DNA of 26,256 nucleotides from Beroe ovata (lineage: Eukaryota > Ctenophora > Nuda > Beroida > Beroidae): NCBI GenBank assembly GCA_946803715.1, contig CAMPET010000381.1, positions 14,585 to 40,840 of the forward strand, read 5' to 3'. Below, one piece after another: positions 19,195 through 26,256 of the stretch. Position numbers and translations under genes: made by a program. The notes beneath the pieces were generated by a model. It did no database searches. It was not told where the DNA came from and saw only the letters and a program-made list of their open reading frames with translations. Positions within the stretch are counted from its first letter, which is position 1. Each line of letters begins with the position of its first letter.

Positions 19195-19536
19195 ATGGTC
19201 CTGAACAGAGTAACCTACAGACGTCGTCTGTCTTACAACACCAAGAGCAACAAGACACATCTGTGCAAGACTCCGGGAGGTAAACTTGTCTACCACTACT
19301 CCACTAAGAAGACTAAAGTCAGCAAGTGTGGGGACTGCAAAGAGGCCTTACGTGGAATTCCAGCAGTCAGACCAATCAAGCTGGCGACTCTTTCAAAGAG
19401 GGTGAAGACAGTAAACCGAACTTATGGAGGGTCGAAGTGTGGCAAGTGTGTCAGGTCCAGGATCATACGAGCTTTCCTGATCGAGGAACAGAAGATTGTG
19501 GCCAAGGTGCTCAAGGCCCAGGCTGCTAAGAAATAG
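19195..19536 (+). CDS. RPL34: Large-subunit ribosomal protein eL34
   Basis: A 113-residue uninterrupted ORF (human 117). eL34 is a basic, zinc-ribbon-type component of the cytosolic 60S subunit. Family features are [20 protein letters not shown] at the start, then [10 protein letters not shown] Cys pair (CGDC) and a second pair (CGKCVRSRI) form the zinc site. [20 protein letters not shown] near the end is almost invariant in animals. The coding region is intact and intronless; retained upstream signals and no poly-A tail argue against a processed pseudogene. An ATTAAA polyadenylation signal candidate lies at 19646-19651. ATG context (gctaaaATGG) is strong. Confidence 0.97.
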   Translation: MVLNRVTYRRRLSYNTKSNKTHLCKTPGGKLVYHYSTKKTKVSKCGDCKEALRGIPAVRPIKLATLSKRVKTVNRTYGGSKCGKCVRSRIIRAFLIEEQKIVAKVLKAQAAKK

Positions 19537-19800
19537 ATACATCTCCACTTTTTAACATATTGTGATACAGTTGTTTCATTTGGCGTTACCATCTGAAATT
19601 GTTCTCTCCAAATGAATTCTATTGATTTAAAGAAATTTGACATAAATTAAAATGTGGATTCCGAATTTCTAATGAATTAAATACGCAGAAAGTGAAATGG
19701 CCAAAGTGAAGTGACCAATGATTTCAGGAAGCACTTTCCAAACCTTCGTTCCAAACCACTATTTAACATCGGGTTCTTCACAGCAGTGAAGATCAGGCAT

Positions 19801-20009
19801 TTATTCATCATACCAGTGAACGTTCGCAACAATCATGAATCGTTGACTTGACACGTCATAGTCAAACATCCCCTGTGTAACAAAGTTGATGAGTGATGAC
19901 TGTTCACGCATTCCAGCGTTCTCCAGTTTATGACGCAGTAGACGGTACGTTAGTATGGAATTCATTTCCATTCCATTTACTTCGGGAATGATTGTGGCAA
20001 GTAATGCTC
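19801..20009 (-). CDS. Likely terminal exon of an unrecognised minus-strand gene
   Basis: An open stretch of 68 codons ending in TAA, preceded by a 3' splice site (tgttctaag|GAGCA); the frame is closed by a stop just outside the splice site, as expected of an exon. Sequence features are LLATIIPEVNGMEMNSILTY, then RLLRHKLENAGMREQ and RFMIVANVHWYDE. The balanced composition and lack of repeats suggest real coding sequence. I do not recognise the family and could not find the upstream exons with confidence in 20010-21900. It could also be a remnant of a gene copy. Confidence 0.4.
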
Positions 20010-20044
20010 CTTAGAACATACCCTTAGACTTATGTCCAAGTTCC

Positions 20045-20099
20045 GAGCTCCTCATGGCTGTCCAAGTGACACTTCGACAGCCAGTGTCATGAGGAGCTT
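20045..20099. repeat. Imperfect inverted repeat (hairpin)
   Basis: Arms agctcctcatggctgtc and gacagcc(agtgt)catgaggagct pair with a small asymmetric bulge around a ~13-base loop. It lies just upstream of the orphan exon on the minus strand. Confidence 0.75.
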
Positions 20100-20373
20100 A
20101 GCAAGCTCTACGATCCTGAGTTGATGATGGCTTCTGTGACATTGACACAAAATTTCCCTGAATTTGATGACTTCGTGGAACGCGCGGCGACAATTCTTCG
20201 AATTGATACCCTTCTACGCATACAATTTTAGCGCGCATTTGAGACGCGCTTCGGCGCGCAAGGGGAAAATTGTGTCGTCTACATAGCAGTCGAGGTACGC
20301 TCGTGAAAAGTCTCGATGTTTTTCGGCGACATTGGGTCCAAATCGGGTCTGAAACTGCAGTAATTTCTTTAGG

Positions 20374-20427
20374 CAGATTTCAAACGGTAGCAGATTTCAA
20401 ACGGTGTAGCGGATTTCAAACAGTGAA
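20374..20427. repeat. Short tandem repeat, cagatttcaaacggt units
   Basis: Three imperfect copies of a ~17-bp unit built on gatttcaaac(g/a)gt. No gene context is supported. Confidence 0.8.
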
Positions 20428-22909
20428 TGAAGAGTTAACACCGGTCCAGGATACGATGAAACGCTTGTGGACCTCTTTCATCAGTGTCTGGAAAATGTAA
20501 GTTATCTTTCAGATAATGAACTGGAGACCTCATTTCCTCCGGTGATATTTGGGTAAGAATTTTACCGATTCACAAACGTTAAACACATACTCTGACAAGT
20601 ACAAACTGCGTTCTGACCAAACATACGTATGCTGTAAATTCTACCCTGTCAAAACGCAGAAAGCTCGCATATGGAAATGTGATCATGTTGTTAATTTAGG
20701 ATCATCGATTTAGGATATTCACTCTTAAATTATCGTTTTGCTTTGCATATTTATCCGTCATTATGACGTCAGAGGAAAACAGGTGCGTGCATATGAGATG
20801 GCCCAGATTTAGTCCAACACAGACTGCTCTTATTGTTGTCGAGATTCTCCATGATTCTCTCCCGTATTAAGTAATTCGCGACTGTTCACGGTCTACTGTG
20901 TGTGGCAATCACATTTGCTAATTGCCTTGAAGCTCAGTGTTCATAATGGACACCTATAGGCCAATATAGGTCTGTCATTCCTTCATTCCATTTCCATAGG
21001 GAGCCGGCACATCTAACGTCATCACTCTGGCTGATGACGTCATATGTGACGGCAAAGCAATATTCATATTGGTCATCCTCTACACCAACTCTTTTGCCGC
21101 GCATTTTTATACGTAAATCCGTGAAAATTGTACTCCTGCCCCCACCCCTTATTCCATTATAAGTGTTAATACACCACCGTCCACCAACGTTCTAAAATGT
21201 CCTCGGTCCATATTCAATTGTGTGTGCTCTAGTATGGCTACATACAATGCTGTGTATTGGTGGGTATTATTACACCAAGAGACGATTTGTGACGCATGTT
21301 TCATCGTGCTAACTATTATAGTGAGGACGCTATTCTATTATCAATCAATCACTGCTTTCAATTGTCTATTCTGTGCATAATATGGGCACTCCATGCATTA
21401 TATGATTGAATAAGAATTATATGCGTCTGTTTCATGCGATTAGATTGAACTGTGATAGCATGATTCTTATCATTGGAGATAGAAATAGCAACCAGAGGCA
21501 GATTTTATCAAATTTTCTCTCGATTTTCATGACCACGCGCTGTTGACCAGTATCATTGACTCCAGATACATCCTTAAGACGTGATCTGTGTTTAACTTCA
21601 GGACTGTTCAATTTCATTTTGCTGTGAACAGGTAGCGGGAAATAATATCGCTGGGATTTAATTTCATATCACGTGCCGGTGTAAAACTCTGATTGAACGC
21701 CCACGATCATGAGCTGACCGAGATATGTTGCTCTGACCGCGACATCATTTCCTGATTCTCTCTTAAAGTGGCAACTCGCTCCTATTACACACCCCTATTA
21801 TAATATCAACTTCGAGATGGACCGATTATTGATGAATAGCTTTGTTGCTACTCTCTGATAATCATACTGCCTGCAGTGTTCCCTCTCCCCCATTTTACTA
21901 TACATCGACTGGATATGTACACTTACTCTATCCAAATTGTGAGTCCCAATGTTGGGAGTCCCTCTCGTAAGTCGTGGTTATATTTTGCTCTATACACGAA
22001 TATTATATATTAAACACCTGGTCTGTTTTCGCACTGGTTCATCTAATTTCCGCGAGTTTCGGACATTACACCTGCTTCCGTCTGTCTCGTTTCTAGACGT
22101 CTGGACCCTTCCCGAATGTTTTCTGTTCTCCATTTTCAATTCTAGAGGTGTAAACTATTAACGAGCGGGGCTTTTTTGTTGGTTTTAGAATGAAATCAAA
22201 GAAGAGTGCTCTTAGTTATGTCATCACATTACTTGTTTTTCTTTTGACTTTTGTATTTGTTCGCTACTGGTATGACAGAATGACGTGAATGTTGTTATGT
22301 GTAATTAATGCTGATGCTTTGTCAACTTGTTGCTTTCACGATGATCATCATATTGTATCGGAGAGTTGCTATTGCGACTTGTTTCCCCCGGGAGACATGT
22401 TGCTATGACGTTGCTATGACGTTGCGCACGTGCTACTTTGACTTCGTACACGTGGTGTTTATTTTGAGCACTACCGAGCTTATGTATACGGTCCTCACCC
22501 TTTGTTTTTGCTTACGGACAATGGTTCGCATGGAAATTTCATTTTAACCGTGCCCCCCCCCCTCAATTACAAAACTGCAGTCGCTGAAATTATACCATTC
22601 ACCGTTGCAACTATTGCAAAACATTTGTCCCTGCAGAGAAGCTCCATGAGATCCCATTATGGGGTCATTAAATCATTAGGTCATTCCTTTGCTATATAAA
22701 TCTCATTACGAGCAAACAAACACATCATAACCGGACATATCCGTTGAATGTTTCGGACCACCTCAGGTTTTGTCACAAGCTTGCCCTGGCATTGCTATTT
22801 ACAGTGATTCATTTGACAGCTACTTTAGAATTCGTGTCCATGTTGCAATGACGCGTACTGAATCTATTGAATGTTATGATTCACTCAACCTGACGCTCAC
22901 TATTTTTTC

Positions 22910-22975
22910 TTAAATGTTGGCTCTTCTTTTAAATGTTGGCCCTTCTTAAATGTTGGTTCTTAAATCTTGGCTCAT
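22910..22975. repeat. Short tandem repeat, cttaaatgttgg units
   Basis: Four imperfect units (cttaaatgttggctctt and shorter variants) with irregular spacing. Confidence 0.8.
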
Positions 22976-23171
22976 ATATTGCTAAAAGTTTTTGACTACA
23001 GTTGTTGACTGAAGGAATAGATCAAAGTTCAAGGCTGTAGACTCTGATCGTCACAGTGATAATTTTCAAACTCCCTCCCTCATGAAGTTGATAGCAACAA
23101 AAATGTTATGAAATTCGATGCGTTTTTATATGCCCAAGCATTGTCAATGAGTCACGGGGCATTTTCAGACC

Positions 23172-23235
23172 CACGTGTGATATCACATGTGATATCACGT
23201 GTTGAGACAGGTCACGTGACAACACAAATCACGTG
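23172..23235. promoter_or_regulatory. Cluster of four CACGTG E-boxes with a 22-bp palindrome
   Basis: CACGTG occurs at 23172, 23196, 23213 and 23230. The third is inside the full palindrome GTCACGTGAC, the preferred site of TFEB/USF-type bHLH-zip factors. Between the first two, 23177-23198 is a perfect 22-bp palindrome (gtgatatcac ... gtgatatcac). No adjacent gene is identified, so any target is unknown. Confidence 0.5.
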
Positions 23236-23281
23236 ACATATCTCGGCTCATGGTACACCGTGGTATGCGGTGTTTATCTCG

Positions 23282-23289
23282 ATCCGGAA
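23282..23289. repeat. Left target-site duplication of the hAT element
   Basis: ATCCGGAA, identical to the copy at 23873-23880. Confidence 0.88.
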
Positions 23290-23872
23290 CAGAGGCAAAT
23301 ATCTTTCGCGGTAAAAAAGTCGAAATTTCGCGGCACCGCGAAATGAAAAATTGCCAAATTTCGCGGCAGCATCGCGGTAAAAATTGAGAAATTCGCGGCA
23401 GTTTCGCGGCAAAAATGGGGAAATTCGCGGCGATTTCGCGGCTAAAATGGGAAAATCGCGGCTAAACTTATGGAAATCGCGATCATGTCGATCAAACGTT
23501 TTGTCAATTGATATGATCTGGTGTCAACGAATTGAATTAAACAGTGGCAATATGAATCGAGATAGCATTCTTGTTAGAGATACTGTGATCTGTAACGTTT
23601 GGTCAAGTTTTATAACGTTTGGTCAAGTTTTATAACGTTTGGTCAACTTTTGTAACGTTTGGTCAAGTTTTATAACGTTTGGTCAACTTTTGTAACGCTG
23701 GATTTCTCTTAAATATCGCGATTTATCGTGCAAAAACCGCACAAATTCGCGATTTATCGCGGGAATTTGAAAAAATCGCGATTTGTCGCGGGAAACGCCA
23801 AATTTCGCGGTTTGTCGCGGAAAACATCAAATTTCGCGATTCCGCACACACCGCGAAAGATATTTGCCTCTG
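23290..23872. mobile_element. Non-autonomous hAT-type DNA transposon (583 bp)
   Basis: The ends are 23-bp perfect terminal inverted repeats starting CAGAGGCAAATATC. The 8-bp direct repeat ATCCGGAA flanks both sides (23282-23289 and 23873-23880). CAGAGG-type ends with an 8-bp target duplication are the hAT signature. The interior has no transposase. Both subterminal regions are filled with direct and inverted copies of aattcgcgg / tcgcgattt motifs, likely transposase-binding repeats, and the centre has a 20-bp minisatellite. Intact ends and an exact target duplication suggest a fairly recent insertion. Confidence 0.9.
23593..23697. repeat. 20-bp minisatellite inside the hAT element
   Basis: Five copies of taacgtttggtcaagtttta and its variant ending aacttttg, plus a partial copy. 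The two variants alternate in the last three units. Confidence 0.92.
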
Positions 23873-23880
23873 ATCCGGAA
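23873..23880. repeat. Right target-site duplication of the hAT element
   Basis: ATCCGGAA, identical to the copy at 23282-23289. Confidence 0.88.
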
Positions 23881-24770
23881 CAATTCGAAATTCGTGGGTA
23901 GTTGATCGTTGTAAGCTCATAACTATCTACCTGTTACACAGTGACAATCCTTCCTTATTGCCTCGTTACTACATATACCACGTCATAACGGCTTGGATTG
24001 TCATTAACAACTGCCTAGCCAGGGAGTATGCTGGGAGTTGTTAATAAGAGAACTCTTTGGAGGAGAAACTATTTGATCGGCGGTGTTTTGCAGTGGTAAC
24101 TATCCCCACAGTCGTAATGCATCAATGCATGAATAGTATACCTAGTGAATACTTCTCTGTGAGAATAGTGAATACTTCTCGGCGAGTGAATCCCACGTCC
24201 TGCTCTTACAGCGCATTGGACTTAGAAGTTAGAGATGGATTATTAGCTGGGGAAATTATTCTTAGCATCTCAGACTTTATTATTCTATCATGTCCTCCCC
24301 TCTTTTATTTTGTAATCTCTCCTTTGCTCTGATCACGAATATAAGCAAGCTTCACTTCAGGGTTCGCTTCTCATAATTCACAACTTCTATTATCATCCCT
24401 ATCATCGCCTGCAATAAAATTCACATTCAAAACACTCGCATTTGTTGATATTTGTCGCAATACTTGGGTTCGGGCGCATTTGATGGGGTTATTTAACGCA
24501 GTTTTCAGCTCTGTGGCATTCGTGGCCTTTGTTCTAAATATTTATAAATCACGTGCAAGCCCCCACTGCACTTCACCGTGCTATGTCCGGTGCCAGGGGG
24601 TGACTGATTGGGGGGTCTACCTCGCAATTTAAACACCCCGTAAGTTGGAGTGATCATGCCTGCATAGCACTCATCTTGGTGTGATTCATCTAGATTTTGC
24701 TGCTCGCCACAGTTCACACTGTTTACCTTGAGTGATCTTGTTGGTGTTCAAGTATGGAGTTGGAGAAAGT
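23881..24770. other. Intergenic, between the hAT element and the hairpin
   Basis: No supported gene. A direct duplication of gtgaatacttctc occurs at about 24145-24182. On the minus strand 24612-24712 has a short open stretch (NCGEQQNLDESHQDECYAGM) between plausible but weak splice signals, too little to call an exon. Confidence 0.45.
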
Positions 24771-24875
24771 TCTTGCAGATTGATGTCTCAAAAGAATCCT
24801 TGTTTTCTGAAATATATCTTTTCATGAAGTATATTTCAGAAAAGAAAGATTCTTTCGAGACATCAATCTGCAAGA
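24771..24875. ncRNA. Long near-perfect hairpin (candidate small-RNA precursor or foldback)
   Basis: Two 46-base arms (24771-24816 and 24830-24875) are inverse copies with three mismatches, around a 13-base spacer whose ends (ctt/aag) can pair further. The left arm starts tcttgcagattgatgtctc. A transcript of either strand would fold into a stem of nearly 50 bp. This shape suits a hairpin-siRNA or a long microRNA precursor, but a tiny foldback element or a local inverted duplication is equally possible. No target-site duplication or flanking promoter motif was found, and strand and expression are unknown. Confidence 0.5.
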
Positions 24876-26224
24876 CTTGTCTCGTTTTCCATTTTCTCTT
24901 TCCTACCCACCACCCTTTCATTCCGCTAGGAGCGGTCCCGCCGCCGTTAAATAACTTAACTTCAGGTAGAACCTACCTAGAAGTTAGGAGTGGGTTGAAT
25001 AAAATAGTTGTGAGCCTTCATGCGTGGGATAAAATGTCTCCCCTGCCCATTTTTCCATAACCGTTGGAAATGGTTACGTATTCNGTGTGTGTGAACTGTG
25101 TGTGGGTTAATGCCAGACACCATTTGGGTTTTCCGTTGCAATGGTTGGACTGCGCGGTTCACGGCACTGCTATTTATACACTGTTACTCACGACAGAATG
25201 GGTTCATATAGTCGGACGTGGCTGTATCATGCGGACCAGCCCACTGCCCAAGCATTGGGCACATGTTCATTATTTGACTAATTGCACTAATTTATGAACC
25301 GGGGGAGCGTTCTTGTTGACTGCTGCCATGACAACGTCATATAGGATGGACTTGCTTTACAAATGGTCTCTGACTATGTGTTATGGTCGCATGGACTGAC
25401 CGGTGGCCTTTATTCAGACCAAATATTTGTGTGCAAGACTCACGTGTTGCATTTTGCATATTTCTCGTAATTCTACTCCTATTTTTTTATTCTTGAAATT
25501 CACACTATTATTATAGCACCTGGCATTCGGTACATGATTTTGTCGCTACATAGTGGTCAATATGTTGGTCAAACTGTGAGTCAAGTCCTCAGCTAGCCTT
25601 TTGTAGACCTTTAGGTAATTCATAATGGGAATAGCGTCTCCATTGTTTAGATAGTGAGTAACGAATGTCCAATGGGCAAAGTAACTATTGGGTATACATT
25701 GTACATCTGAGATGTGAATAGTTTTGAATGTACCCTTAAAGTTTGTATCTTAGCTAGAGCGCTCGTTAACTAGCAAGATCAAATGAACCACCATTCAATC
25801 ATAGCGATGATTCGATTGTCGATGAAGTAAATGATTAGTTATTAATTGATTGATTGATCTGGGAATTATTATAGTTGAACAACGAACTACCTAATTATAT
25901 CGTGATACCCGTGCTTTTATAGTGGTTAATGTCTGTAGTGTCATTTTGTCTCCATTAAGTGCCACCAGAGATTTTAACTGGGCGTTATCAAGGGAGGAGG
26001 AGGGAGAGGAGTATACATGGTATGGTGCTTGCTGTGTGTTTGATGAACACTGTTTATTCAAATTCGGCATTATCCAGTTTATAACGAGCCTCGTGTTAAT
26101 TATTTTACTGCATATTCTGTTGTTTAATAGTTTTAAGGCTCTTTGGCCAGTGCATTGGTATGGCGGCCAACTGTCATCGACACTGCTATGTTTTGGGTAG
26201 AACTGAGTATCTGGTAGTACAACC

Positions 26225-26227
<3 letters not shown>
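24876..26227. other. Right-end intergenic region
   Basis: About 1.35 kb with no supported gene. It holds one ambiguous base (25084). The open frame at 25922-26200 is hydrophobic in its second half but lacks start context, splice signals or family features. Confidence 0.5.

Positions 26228-26256
<29 letters not shown>
26228..26256. repeat. (GT)n microsatellite at right edge
   Basis: Perfect GT dinucleotides run to the last base; the true length is unknown. Confidence 0.95.

Larger units (their letters stand above)
20010..23289. other. Gene-poor 3.3-kb region
   Basis: No supported coding exon. It contains the inverted repeat at 20045-20099, a short tandem repeat at 20374-20427, CRE-like TGACGTCA near 20764 and 21033, a ttcttaaatgttgg repeat at about 22910-22975 and the CACGTG cluster at 23172-23235. 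Upstream exons of the gene ending at 19801 may be hidden here. Confidence 0.5.

Noticed and set aside
20088-20231. Plus-strand open patch reading HEELSKLYDPELMMASVTL
   Set aside because: Looks protein-like but has no clear splice sites and overlaps a hairpin; the minus strand is also partly open. Not enough to call.
20270-20500. 76-codon plus-strand ORF
   Set aside because: Largely made of the cagatttcaaacggt tandem repeat; no family features. A donor-like gtaagt overlaps its end (20497) but there is no matching exon.
24505-24717. Minus-strand frame with NCGEQQNLDESHQDECYAGM as an exon
   Set aside because: Splice signals are weak and no neighbouring exon fits, so it was not listed as coding.
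25922-26200. 92-codon hydrophobic ORF near the right end
   Set aside because: AT-rich hydrophobicity by composition, poor start context, no homologous motif.

Overview
The window is nuclear DNA from a multicellular, cilium-bearing animal. The reasons are spliced genes with GT-AG introns, a Polycomb RYBP/YAF2 protein, the BBSome regulator LZTFL1, an ER-phagy receptor of the RETREG/FAM134 type, a cytosolic ribosomal protein gene and DNA-transposon debris. Introns are short, intergenic DNA is AT-rich, and two long enzyme genes (COX10 and TKFC/DAK) have no introns. This fits a compact invertebrate genome, perhaps an early-branching lineage such as a sponge, but the phylum cannot be fixed from sequence alone. 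Both ends are (AC)n/(GT)n microsatellites and there is one 103-base N gap, so the window may be a whole contig broken at simple repeats.

Layout. 1-1700: microsatellite and a 554-bp tandem repeat. 2225-3661 (-): COX10, haem O synthase. 4295-8438 (-): a six-exon RETREG/FAM134-like gene reconstructed here by splice phase. Its last intron holds a same-strand ORF (5277-6101) with a Penelope-type GIY-YIG nuclease domain. 9186-10961 (-): dihydroxyacetone kinase/FMN cyclase. 12814-14414 (-): five-exon RYBP/YAF2 homologue; its last intron carries CA repeats, a 44-base G run and the N gap. 15054-16308 (-): five-exon LZTFL1. 16870-17340: CG-rich foldback sequences. 17639-18079 (-): a two-exon small protein of unknown family, head-to-head with 18613-18882 (+), a small predicted membrane protein. 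19195-19536 (+): ribosomal protein eL34. 19801-20009 (-): a likely terminal exon of an unrecognised gene. 20010-26256: gene-poor, with a CACGTG cluster, a complete non-autonomous hAT element with target-site duplication, and a long near-perfect hairpin at 24771-24875.

The genes are unrelated housekeeping and regulatory loci (mitochondrial haem synthesis, ER turnover, triose metabolism, Polycomb, cilia, translation) and do not form an operon-like system. The most unusual features are the GIY-YIG ORF inside the ER-phagy-receptor gene (nested gene or alternative terminal exon), the COX10 tail with two Cys-Pro motifs, and the long hairpin. All exon joins were derived by hand from splice signals, codon phase and family similarity. 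No database search or expression data was available.
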